The notes under the pieces were generated by a model. The model had not been told where the DNA came from, did not search any database, and saw nothing but the letters and a program-made list of their open reading frames with translations. This document shows positions 21,459-30,300 of a DNA stretch of 64,000 bases, one piece after another; position 1 is the stretch's first letter, and each line of letters begins with the position of its first letter. This DNA comes from a virus, in the IMG/VR virus record IMGVR_UViG_3300023181_000025, positions 1 to 64,000 of that record; one strand, 5' to 3'. The position numbers were made by a program, and so were the translations under genes.

Positions 21459-21776
21459 ATGAAATTTAAATATGTAAGAGACGGTAATATAGATAACCCT
21501 AGAACTATAGATGAGGCCATGGGTTTTAGGAAGTCTCCAGTTATTGGGGGATATACTTCTGTTGCGGAGTTGCAAAACGCTTTAAAGACCATGAATTTAG
21601 TTGATATGCAAGACTTGGCAATTAAACTTGGAATTAAGCCGGTAGGCGAAAGACAGCGCATGATTCGCTCTATGTGTGACCAATTTAAAAGACTTACGAG
21701 AACCTATGGAAATGCCATTAACGCGCCCGTTAACGAAGAAAAAGAAAGCCAAGATTTCGACCCTTCTAAATTCTAA
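21459..21776 (+). CDS. Small head-associated protein with SAP/HeH-like segment
   Basis: 105 residues. Residues 35-75 ('TMNLVDMQDLAIKLGIKPVGERQRMIRSMCDQF') have the helix-extension-helix pattern of SAP/HeH/Rho-N-type DNA-binding segments. The C-terminus is acidic and disordered. It lies between capsid and connector genes and its stop overlaps the next start by one base (TAATG). A DNA-contacting head-completion protein is plausible. Confidence 0.5.
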   Translation: MKFKYVRDGNIDNPRTIDEAMGFRKSPVIGGYTSVAELQNALKTMNLVDMQDLAIKLGIKPVGERQRMIRSMCDQFKRLTRTYGNAINAPVNEEKESQDFDPSKF

Positions 21777-22315
21777 TGAGCAGAATAACTCCGGCGATGC
21801 AATCCGGTTGGGCCGGAGACATAATTGAATCCTTGCAAGACACGGCATTATCGACCGGGTCTGTTGTCGGCTGGTTAAGAAGTAATTTAGGCCATTTAAA
21901 TTTGTTAATCAGAAGTTCGTATATCTTGGAAGAGGAAGATATTGTTCCCGAAATGACGGACATTCAAAGCGGTATTTACAATGAATTGTATTGGTGTTTT
22001 TGGCTTAAAAGAAAAGCGAAAAACACTTTAGGGGCAGCAAATTATGATTGGATTGAAATCTCTGGAGCAGAACAAGGAACTGTGAGGAAGGTAAGTGATA
22101 CTCAAAAAGCCGTAACGTTTCAAAGTATGGCCCGCGACTGTGATGAAAATTTAAAAAATCTTATTAAACAATATAAAGGTGGAGAATTCTCTTCACCCAG
22201 ACAAATAACCTTTAATAATCGCCGCTCTGTTCCTGATAATATTTATTGTGTGAGTGATTATTGCTGGACAAACCCAATGACCATTGTTTATGAGGAGCAA
22301 ACCGAAGAATTATAA
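21776..22315 (+). CDS. Putative head-tail connector (adaptor)
   Basis: A 179-residue protein without recognised catalytic motif, helical in the first half. Its place directly after the capsid group and before neck genes is where siphophages encode the adaptor that sits on the portal (lambda/SPP1 gp6/gp15-type). The 'YNELYWCFWLKRKAKNTL' and 'VRKVSDTQKAVTF' strings are helix-rich, as in adaptors. It starts on the last base of the previous stop and ends directly before the next ATG, so all neck genes are tightly coupled. The function is by synteny. Confidence 0.5.
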   Translation: MSRITPAMQSGWAGDIIESLQDTALSTGSVVGWLRSNLGHLNLLIRSSYILEEEDIVPEMTDIQSGIYNELYWCFWLKRKAKNTLGAANYDWIEISGAEQGTVRKVSDTQKAVTFQSMARDCDENLKNLIKQYKGGEFSSPRQITFNNRRSVPDNIYCVSDYCWTNPMTIVYEEQTEEL

Positions 22316-22765
22316 ATGATCCCTCCCGACTTAAAAGCGCAAGGAATGGCGGCAATGGATTTTATCTTTGATTTTTTTAAAAGAGAAAACAAGGTTACTT
22401 TCTACAAATCGGCAAGTGAGGTTATTATCTCTAATGACCCTGAATGGAATTCAGATTTCGGCGATAGTTATAGTAATAATATTGTAAAAACCGTTGAGAA
22501 AGCAGAATTTGAATGTCGTATCTGGTATGTAAAAAACGCTCCTGAACTTAAATTTGTGGACGGAACCGAAAATGTTTCATTAGCGGTAGCATATCCAAAA
22601 GGAAAAGTAAAAATACAAATGAGAAGAGACGCTTTTGATTGGCTAAATGAGGTTAAAAGCTTTTGGGTTGAGGGGGAAAAGTATGACAACGTGACCGATA
22701 AAAGAAGAATCGGAATTTTTGGCGAATACCAATTCTATGAGATAACCTTAGAAAAAAATCAATAA
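22316..22765 (+). CDS. Putative neck / head-closure protein
   Basis: A 149-residue beta-rich protein. The C-terminal half ('GKVKIQMRRDAFDWLNEVKSFWVEGEKYDNVTDKRRIGIFGEYQFYEITLEK') resembles the small beta-barrel stopper proteins of siphophage necks. It overlaps the next gene by one base (TAATG). Assigned by position and fold pattern. Confidence 0.45.
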   Translation: MIPPDLKAQGMAAMDFIFDFFKRENKVTFYKSASEVIISNDPEWNSDFGDSYSNNIVKTVEKAEFECRIWYVKNAPELKFVDGTENVSLAVAYPKGKVKIQMRRDAFDWLNEVKSFWVEGEKYDNVTDKRRIGIFGEYQFYEITLEKNQ

Positions 22766-23349
22766 TGGCTTCGAAAAGTCCTAGAAATACGTTATTTGAG
22801 ATTCTTTCTCGCAGAGTTAGGAAAAAATTTGTTGACCTTACTGAGCAAAAGTATCACGAAGCCTTGGATTGGCTTATTGGGGCTGTTCAATCGCACCCCT
22901 TTTCAATTGATCTACTTTCGCATTCACCCTCTTCTAGGCTGGGTGGATCTAAATCGGGAACATTATTTGGATTTATGGGTTTTCAGAGCGGTAGTAATCC
23001 TATTGACGAACTCACAAAAACTTTAAAATCCAATATAAAATATAGTGTATTAAAGGGAAGAAAGAAGAATGAACTGGCATCAGTTACAATTTCTATTCCT
23101 ACTAAATCAGCATTTTCCTCACTTCAAAGGCTTCCTTGGACTCAAGAATCTTGGCCGTTTTTAGTTGAAAAGGGGATTTCTGGACTTCAATTTTATATTA
23201 ATGATGGAAAATTCCCAGATAGCAGCCGTTCTGGAGAGGGAAATCAAGTTAATCGTGTAATAAGGAATGCGGATTTTGCGAGAGAGGATTATTTAACACC
23301 TTTATTCTCAGAATTTAGAAAAAGACTCTTATTGGGGAGACGAAGATAA
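22765..23349 (+). CDS. Putative neck / tail-completion protein
   Basis: A 194-residue protein. 'LPWTQESWPFLVEKGISGLQFYINDGKFPDSSRSGEGNQV' near residues 112-155 matches the Trp...GxxG...SRSG pattern of neck proteins with HK97-gp10-like or T4-neck-like relationships in my experience; this is not confirmed. Residues 45-80 form a Ser/Gly-rich loop. The C-terminus is basic. The next gene starts 1 bp after its stop. Confidence 0.45.
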   Translation: MASKSPRNTLFEILSRRVRKKFVDLTEQKYHEALDWLIGAVQSHPFSIDLLSHSPSSRLGGSKSGTLFGFMGFQSGSNPIDELTKTLKSNIKYSVLKGRKKNELASVTISIPTKSAFSSLQRLPWTQESWPFLVEKGISGLQFYINDGKFPDSSRSGEGNQVNRVIRNADFAREDYLTPLFSEFRKRLLLGRRR

Positions 23350-23350
23350 A

Positions 23351-24172
23351 ATGACTTTTGACCATTACTTATTTAGCAGTTTTAAGGAGTATTTAGATCG
23401 TAAGGTAACTGAAAAGTTAGCTGCTTGGAGAACTGCGACAATCCCCTTGTTTGCGCAAAATGATAATAGAAAAAAAGAATATAAAATCGTTGGGGCCGGG
23501 CCAAAACAATGGGTCTTTGATTCTGGAATTACTTCGGATATAGTAAAAAACAATGGCCTTAATGGGGACTGGGCAAACGCCAAGGTCGATTATAGGAATG
23601 CTAGGTTAATCATCCCTAAAAACGGGATAGGAACCGCTCCAGCATCTATTGTAGGCTCCTATAAACTATTTAATTCATATATATCAACAAGTTCAGATGA
23701 GGATCTATTTCTTAATACAAATTGGGACGAAGCTCCTGAAATTATTTCACCTAATAATTCCTCAAAGCCATATAGTTATCATGCTCCATGTTATTTTATT
23801 AAATTGGGTGCGACATATAATAGGGGTCTAGAATTGGGGGGGAGAGATAAAACAACCTATGATATTAAGGTTCCGGTTTTCTGTAAGTCAGAAGGGGATT
23901 TGTATGCGATTGCTGGGGTTTTCCGCGACCTGCAAAATACCGTAGCGTATGTGTTGGATTCTACTCCTTTAGATGAGTTTAATGACTTAAAAGAAGAGGG
24001 CTGGACTTTTTACGATAAAATGGCTGAGATGAAAGAGTTAGGTTCACCTAAAATCTATATCGAAAAAGTATTGTTTACCCCAATTCAAGGGGTTGCGATT
24101 AAACAAGATTTTCCACAAGCTGCAATTGGAATAGCTACCTTTACAATTTTTGTTGGAAGAATGTCACACTAA
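23351..24172 (+). CDS. Putative tail terminator / completion protein
   Basis: A 273-residue protein placed immediately before the tail-tube gene, where siphophages encode the tail terminator. It is larger than the usual 120-200 residues. No domain is recognised; the C-terminus ('GVAIKQDFPQAAIGIATFTIFVGRM') is beta-rich. It ends before an independent late promoter, so it closes the neck operon. Confidence 0.45.
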   Translation: MTFDHYLFSSFKEYLDRKVTEKLAAWRTATIPLFAQNDNRKKEYKIVGAGPKQWVFDSGITSDIVKNNGLNGDWANAKVDYRNARLIIPKNGIGTAPASIVGSYKLFNSYISTSSDEDLFLNTNWDEAPEIISPNNSSKPYSYHAPCYFIKLGATYNRGLELGGRDKTTYDIKVPVFCKSEGDLYAIAGVFRDLQNTVAYVLDSTPLDEFNDLKEEGWTFYDKMAEMKELGSPKIYIEKVLFTPIQGVAIKQDFPQAAIGIATFTIFVGRMSH

Positions 24173-24183
24173 TTCTTATCAAC

Positions 24184-24208
24184 TTCACAAAATAACAAAT
24201 AAGTGTAA
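24184..24208 (+). promoter_or_regulatory. Putative late promoter P24236
   Basis: TTCACA (24184-24189), 13 nt, then GTGTAA (24203-24208), 27 nt before the ATG at 24236. A full consensus match. The longer leader has no clear Shine-Dalgarno. Confidence 0.6.
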
Positions 24209-24235
24209 TTATTGCTAACAGAACAATTTTAAAAA

Positions 24236-25354
24236 ATGGCTAGAATCAGAACAATTTATGGCAACGAAGCCCTGTTAGTTGGCCCTTCGCCTGCTACGGG
24301 GGCACAACCAGCTACAGGCATCAAAAGAATTCACAGGGTTCAGACTTTGGGGAATACATTTGATTATGGCCTTGAAACTGTAAACGAATACGGCAAAGCT
24401 AACGCCATCGACCGTATTAACCTTGAAGGAACAACCAATACTGTTGAATTCAGTTATTTGGCTGTTGACTTTGAAAATGAAAAAAACCTTGGCTTTACTA
24501 TTGGGAGTAATACTTCTGCAATTGCTGATATTTTAAATAAATCTCAAGACGATAGAAACTACTATCGTTTTGTTGCCCCTGAAGGCCTTGACGCCGAGGG
24601 TCTCGCTGCTTCTGCGGGTGCAGTTATGGCTGTTGGTAATGGCTTCCTTTCTAGCTATTCTTTCGAAGCTGCTGTTGGGGCCTTCCCAACCGCAACTATT
24701 TCAGTTTCCGGCCTTAATACTGCAACTTATCTTAATGGTGTCGCCCAAGATACTCCTGCTGTTGATCCTACCACAGGTCGTAAGGCTGCTGGAGCATTTA
24801 CGCTCCCTACAATTGCTGCCCCTAGCGATTCCAAACCTACGGTGATCCAACCGGGTGGAGTTAAAGTCGTATTCTCTAATCCTGATGCAGGAGTTTTCCA
24901 AAGCTTGGCTCCTAACGATCTTATCGTTCAAAGCGCCAGTGTAAGCTTCGACCTTAATTTAGAAGAAATTAGAGGACTAGGAAGCAGACTTGTTGTTTCT
25001 AGAGAAGTTGAATTTCCTGTTGACGTAACGGTTACTATTGAGGCTCTTATGAGCGATCTTCAAGAAGCCAATCTTGTTAACTTGCTTTGCGAAGAGGAAC
25101 CTACAGACATTACCATTAACCTTTACACAAGTGATTGTGATGAAGACGGCCCGGTTCTTGACGATATCTATGCAAAAATTATTGTAAAGAATACAAAGAT
25201 TACCAATCAAGACCTTTCTGGAACAATCGGTCCTAGCCACACAGTTAGCATGACTTTCCTTGGGCAAATTGGTGCCGCTAACGATAGCGGAAATGGAGTT
25301 TCTTTCAGCGGCGTTTATGGATATTCTGGATCTACGCCTTTGTTTAGCGCATAA
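24236..25354 (+). CDS. Major tail tube protein
   Basis: A 372-residue beta-rich protein with its own promoter and terminator and codon use like the capsid gene, so it is probably made in large amounts. Its order (after neck proteins, before two overlapping chaperone-like genes and the tape measure) is the canonical place for the siphovirus tail tube. Regions near 205-245 and 265-310 read as repeating beta-sandwich strands with 'EVEFPVDVTVTIEALMSDL', typical of tube proteins. No tail-sheath gene accompanies it. Confidence 0.75.
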   Translation: MARIRTIYGNEALLVGPSPATGAQPATGIKRIHRVQTLGNTFDYGLETVNEYGKANAIDRINLEGTTNTVEFSYLAVDFENEKNLGFTIGSNTSAIADILNKSQDDRNYYRFVAPEGLDAEGLAASAGAVMAVGNGFLSSYSFEAAVGAFPTATISVSGLNTATYLNGVAQDTPAVDPTTGRKAAGAFTLPTIAAPSDSKPTVIQPGGVKVVFSNPDAGVFQSLAPNDLIVQSASVSFDLNLEEIRGLGSRLVVSREVEFPVDVTVTIEALMSDLQEANLVNLLCEEEPTDITINLYTSDCDEDGPVLDDIYAKIIVKNTKITNQDLSGTIGPSHTVSMTFLGQIGAANDSGNGVSFSGVYGYSGSTPLFSA

Positions 25355-25379
25355 TAAATAATTATAAATATTTCAGACG

Positions 25380-25404
25380 AGCCCGCAAGAAATTGCGGCT
25401 TTTC
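25380..25404 (+). terminator. Rho-independent terminator after the tail-tube gene
   Basis: An 8-bp stem with one bulge (AGCCcGCAA at 25380-25388 with TTGCGGCT at 25393-25400), GAAA tetraloop and a TTTCT tract. It lies 26 bp after the tube stop and immediately before the next late promoter. Confidence 0.8.
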
Positions 25405-25416
25405 TGTTTGGCGGGG

Positions 25417-25441
25417 TTCACATTTTTGTTAATTCGTGTAA
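25417..25441 (+). promoter_or_regulatory. Putative late promoter P25462
   Basis: TTCACA (25417-25422), 13 nt, then GTGTAA (25436-25441), 20 nt before ATG 25462, with an AGGAATAAGG ribosome-binding-like stretch in the leader. Confidence 0.6.
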
Positions 25442-25461
25442 CCATAATCAGGAATAAGGTT

Positions 25462-25731
25462 ATGAACGACTATAGAAGTATTGTCAAGGACGCGGCGAAA
25501 AGAAAATTAGTTGATCTAACTAAGGCCTTTTTAGAAATTATTGACGAATTAAAGAAAGAAGACGGCGAAAAACTTAAAAATTTTTCTTCTATTTCATCTA
25601 AATGGATGAATAGCGAGGAAGTTGAGGTTTTGATGCCGTTTTTAGCGTTAATGACAGACTGTAAAAAAGATATTCTTCGAAAAAGGATACTTGATAAAGC
25701 TGGCGAACTTAGTCGGGAATTAGATAATTAA
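25462..25731 (+). CDS. Small tail protein, 89 residues
   Basis: 89 residues from ATG 25462. The frame is open upstream to 25393, but that part lies across the terminator and promoter and is rejected. The purine-rich AGGAATAAGG precedes this start. The protein is helical and charged (residues 5-35 Lys/Glu/Asp-rich, 50-85 amphipathic). It is placed between tail tube and chaperone-like genes; no family recognised. Confidence 0.6.
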   Translation: MNDYRSIVKDAAKRKLVDLTKAFLEIIDELKKEDGEKLKNFSSISSKWMNSEEVEVLMPFLALMTDCKKDILRKRILDKAGELSRELDN

Positions 25732-25741
25732 AGGAACAAGG

Positions 25742-26431
25742 ATGAAAATATTATATACATTTAAACTTAAAAAGCCGTCCAATGGCGAAGAAATTGAACT
25801 GGCTATCAGAAAGCCAACTCGATCAGAAACAGATGAAGCAGACATGCTTGTGAGTGTCTTTCAATCTGAGTGTATCAGACGCGGAGTGTTAACCAAGGAA
25901 ATGATGCTTAAAGCATATAAAAACTTTGGTGGGGCAATGTCTGAAACAGAAGCAAAAAAATACAGAAAACTCAGCGATAATTATGCTGAGGTTGTATTTA
26001 AAATGCAAAAAACTCAAAATAAAAAAGAACTCGCAAAGCTTCAAAAGCAATATGACATTATTTGGGCGGCTCTTTCCGAAATAAATAATGAACACGAGCA
26101 TCTTTTCAATAGGACCGCCGACGTAATTGCGCGGAATAAGGTTATACTTCATCTCGTATTGCTTTTGGGTTTGCAAAAAAAAGACGATCAGTGGGTCAGC
26201 GTCTTTCAAGGGGTGGACTTCGAGGATAGATATGAATCATTTGCTGCTTACGAAGAGATAGAACCCGATGATGCAGAAGCTATTCTTGGCAAAATTTCTT
26301 CCTTTGTAACATTTTGGTATTATGGCGACAAATCCCTTACTGAAAACGATTTCAAAGAATGCGAAAGGTTGATTTATGGAGAAGAAGAGCAGCCTATACC
26401 TGTCGAAACTGAATCAAATCCAGAAGGGTAA
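25742..26431 (+). CDS. Putative tail assembly chaperone (first ORF)
   Basis: A 229-residue, helical, acidic protein located between the tail tube and the tape measure, with the next ORF overlapping by 56 nt. This is the classic place of siphophage chaperones (lambda G/GT). An AGGAACAAGG sequence before the ATG is a good ribosome-binding site. Residues 85-125 are a Lys/Gln/Glu coiled-coil-like stretch and the C-terminus is acidic (EEEQPIPVETESNPEG). Assigned by position. Confidence 0.5.
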   Translation: MKILYTFKLKKPSNGEEIELAIRKPTRSETDEADMLVSVFQSECIRRGVLTKEMMLKAYKNFGGAMSETEAKKYRKLSDNYAEVVFKMQKTQNKKELAKLQKQYDIIWAALSEINNEHEHLFNRTADVIARNKVILHLVLLLGLQKKDDQWVSVFQGVDFEDRYESFAAYEEIEPDDAEAILGKISSFVTFWYYGDKSLTENDFKECERLIYGEEEQPIPVETESNPEG

Positions 26432-27302
26432 AAGCCCTGTCCGGGCCTATTGGATACGACACCCTCGAATTCAGGACGAAGCTATTTTAGAGGAACTTTA
26501 TGAAAAGTTCCTTAATTTAGCTATTAGTAGGAAGGTCAAAACCAATGAGCAGGTTCTTGCCGAAGCCAAGGAAAGCGGCTTGTGGACAGACAAACTAGAG
26601 GGAGAGTTGGCCCAACAAAGGGCTTATTTAAAAAAACTTCAAGAAAGTTTCGAAAAAGCTCTTACGATGCAGAAAAATTCCATCCAAGAGAGTATCGAAA
26701 AATCCTCTAAGAAAATTCAAGAACTGTCTCAAAAGAAGTCTGCCGTTTTAGGTAAAACCGCCGAAACATGGGCAGATAAAATGTCTATTGAAAAATATGT
26801 AGTTTCTCTTGTTTTTAAAGATGAAAATTTGACAGAATTAATGTGGAGCGAGGAAGAGGCGGACTATTTAGATGAGGATCAAATGAATTTTCTATATGAT
26901 TTATTTATAGAATTTAAACAAACATTTTCAGAGAAGGATGTGAAATCTTTAGCCGTTGAGCCCTTTTGTCAAAACCTATTTGATTGTTCATCAGGTTGTA
27001 TTGATTTTTACGGAACTCATGTTTTGAGCCTTACTTATTTACAACAAAGATTGTATTTTCATCTAAAAAATTATAATACAATTATTGGCATGATAGGCGG
27101 CAAAGTTTCTCCTGAAACACTATCTAACTGGGAGAAAATGGACGAATGGGCAAGAGCCTCTGAAAAGGCTCGTGAACAATTGGAAAATATGTGGACACGT
27201 AACACTAATAACTCTGTTACAATGGATTCTATAAAGAAAAGCGCCGAAAAGAAGGGTTCTCGTCTCGAAAACGCTAAAAATATTAAGAAGCTTCTAAGTT
27301 AA
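26376..27302 (+). CDS. Putative tail assembly chaperone (second, overlapping ORF)
   Basis: A 308-residue helical protein in the +1 frame relative to the preceding ORF, starting 56 nt before its stop. Residues 60-120 are coiled-coil-like (KKLQESFEKALTM, IEKSSKKIQELSQKKSAVLG). An ATG at 26376 allows independent initiation. Fusion by frameshift would need +1 or -2 slippage, and I see no clear slippery site. It runs to 45 bp before the tape measure gene. It could be a tape-measure chaperone; no family recognised. Confidence 0.5.
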   Translation: MEKKSSLYLSKLNQIQKGKSPVRAYWIRHPRIQDEAILEELYEKFLNLAISRKVKTNEQVLAEAKESGLWTDKLEGELAQQRAYLKKLQESFEKALTMQKNSIQESIEKSSKKIQELSQKKSAVLGKTAETWADKMSIEKYVVSLVFKDENLTELMWSEEEADYLDEDQMNFLYDLFIEFKQTFSEKDVKSLAVEPFCQNLFDCSSGCIDFYGTHVLSLTYLQQRLYFHLKNYNTIIGMIGGKVSPETLSNWEKMDEWARASEKAREQLENMWTRNTNNSVTMDSIKKSAEKKGSRLENAKNIKKLLS

Positions 27303-27314
27303 TTGCTTATTTTA

Positions 27315-27320
27315 GTGTAA
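27315..27320 (+). promoter_or_regulatory. Possible late -10 element before the tape measure gene
   Basis: TTTAGTGTAAATATAG matches the late -10 element, but the -35 region at N13/14 (AAGTTA) does not match. A good ribosome-binding site (GGAAAGGAATT) follows before ATG 27347. Weaker than the other members. Confidence 0.35.
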
Positions 27321-27346
27321 ATATAGCATAGGGTCGGAAAGGAATT

Positions 27347-30300
27347 ATGGAAGACAATTTTAATGTAAATTTAGGGCTGGTTACAACCCGTGCTGAATCG
27401 GCGGCTTTTGCTGCTGCGGATAGAATTGAGAAAAGATTTTCGAACATTAAAATTGGAACTACTTCCAAGAATTCTTTTGGAGCCTTAAATAAGGACGCAG
27501 CCAACTTTAATAGGACTCTCGCGGGAGTAAATGATAGATTCATTGCTTTTGCGGCTTCAGCTAGTGTAATTTACGGGCTTTCTAACGCTTTTAAATCTTT
27601 ATATGCTAACTCTATTAAGGTTGAAATGGCTATGGCCCAAATCCAAGTCAACATCAGAGCTACAAGCAAAGAACTTGGAAGCTTGGAAAGTGGACTATTT
27701 TCTGTTGCCTCTTCTACTGGACAATCATTCTTTGCCGCTGCTGATGCCGCTGCTGAGTTCGCTCGTCAAGGTCTTAAGGCAAACAAAATTCTAGAGGCTA
27801 CTAATGCAGCCCTTGTTCTTACGCAAACTACAGGTCTTGATACCGTTAATAGTGTTAAGTCTCTCACCGCTATCGTTAACACCTTCGGTGAGGCCGCTGG
27901 CTCTTATGCAGATATTGTTAATAAGATGGCCGCTGCCGATACAAGCTTCGCTGTGTCGTCTAAAGACCTTGCTGAGGGCGTCAGTCGAGTTGGTTCAGTT
28001 GCCTTAGATGCGAATGTAAGCTTCGAAGAGCTTCTTGCCACTATCACAGCCATTCAACAAAGAACATCTCGTGGAGGTAACACTATTGGTAACTCCTTGA
28101 AGAGTATTTTTACCCGTCTTCAACGCGACGACAACTCAACCGCTATCGGAAATCTTGGAATTGAAACTAAAAACGCAGACGGTTCCTTTAAAAACCAAAT
28201 TGAGGTATTAAAACAACTATCTCTTGCTCTTAATAATGCCACGGATACGCAGGCCGCTCAAATCGCTGAAATGGTTGGTGGCGTTTATCAAATTAACATC
28301 GTTAAGTCTCTATTCCAAGATTTAGGTCAAGAGGTAAGCGTTTATTCGGAAGCACTTAATACGGTTAGAAATGCACAGAATGAAGCTTTCGTAAAAAGTA
28401 ATTTCTTAAGTGAAACGAATGTTTCTACTATTGTTAAAGCGAAAAACGCCTTTGTTGAATTGAGTTCTGCGGTTGGAAAGCTAGGCCTCAATGAGGCTTC
28501 TAAGGGTTTAGTTGGAAGCCTTACCGAGATTACTCAAGGGGCCACCAAACTACTTAAGCCAATCGAAGGAGCTAATGGCGGAGATGCCACTATAGGTGAA
28601 AAATTCAAGGATATTGAATCTGGGGTCGCAACGATTTCGCAATCAGTTGTTAAAGGATTTATTGATGCTCTTAGCGGGCCGGGTCTTGCTATTTTAATTA
28701 AAGCTTTTGCTCAAATTTCTGGAAGCGTAATCGGTAAACTCAAAACCGACTTAGGAAGTAGTATTTATTCAAATAATAGTGGATCTCAATCCAGACTTAA
28801 AGCTCTTCAAGAACAAAATGCAGCCGTTTTAAGAATTACTGAAGCCGAGTCTCGCGAAAACGTCCTTTTGCAGCAGGGAAATTCTGAATTGTTAAAAAGA
28901 CTTGTTATTGTGCGTGATATAGCTTTAGCCCAGTCCGCTATGGGGCTATCTGCTAGCTTTGCCGGACCTTATAGAAAATCTTCGCCTCCAGTAGCTCCTA
29001 GAAAAAACTTTGCCGGTGGGTTCTCGCCTTTCAGTAGGGAAGCTTATGATATAGCTAATGGTGTTGGGGGTGCAAGCAAAGGAGCAAGGCCTGTCGATGC
29101 ATACATCAAAACCTCTCCAAGAAAATCTGAAAAAGTTGTTCTTAACTCAGACGAATATATTGTAAAAGATTATATGGGGTCCGGCGCGGATGCTGTATTT
29201 AATAAAAATATGGTTCGTGACGCCGGGGGAATTAATAATGTTCGCTCTATGGGTGACGTAAGAAGGGCTTTTGCGGGAGGAAGAATTCCAACTCAAAGCC
29301 TCGCAAGAGGGAGTGTCCCTTTCGGCCAAAGAAGTGATGAAGAGTTGAGAAAAATTATTGAAAGGGGCTCTAATAAAATACAAGTTCAGGGAGCTATCCG
29401 CGAACTCCAAAAAAGAGGGGTAAATACGGCTAGTCTTCGACTGAAAGCTCCTAAGTCAGAAGTTTATCGCAGAAATCAAGATAGACCTTCAGTAAACTTG
29501 ATAAGAAGCAATAAAGATCAAGAGGCTATTCCTTTGGGATATGACCCTCTTCGGGGGGTGGCTTCACCGACAAGCCAACAATTCTTGCAAAAGCAAGCGG
29601 AAAGAGAAAGATTGATAAGAATCAACTCGGAGTATGAAAGAGCCAATAGGAAACCTTTGGAGGCTGTTCCTGCGTATGTTGCGCCTTCAAAACCATCAGA
29701 TAGACTCTCTTCGGAACAAAAAAGATTATTGCACGAAAAAATAAGCAATAAGACAAGCTATCAGGACCGCATAAACAATGCTTTCAGCGGAAATAAACCC
29801 GTAAGAGATCAGGCGTTAAAAAATGCTATAAGTGGATCGTCTTCTTCTAAAAAAATAGATTCATTAAATGCAGAGAATCAAAATGCTTTTATTCAAGCAG
29901 TTCAAAATACGCCCAATATCAACAAAGCAAAGATTGATGAGTTAGCTTCTCAGTATAACGTTCCTAAAAACAGCGGCATTGTAAAGGACGTAAAAAAAGA
30001 TATCCGCTCGCAAACTAATTCTAGAATTTCTGCAAAATTCGACAAATATGCTTTTGGCGCAGCTTTTGCGGGAAGCTCTATTGGTAATGCTGCCGGGAGT
30101 GAACGCTTAGGAACTGCGGTAAGCGATATAGCTACATTTTCGTCTTTGGGTTCGGCATTTGGACCAATAGGAATTGCGGCGGGAGCTTTAATTGGAACAT
30201 TCAAGGCTCTTGGATCGGAAATACAAAGCTCTGCAATTCCGCTTGAAAGTTTTTCGAAAGAGATAGAAAAGTTTGGAGCACAAACAGAAAAAGAAAGCAA

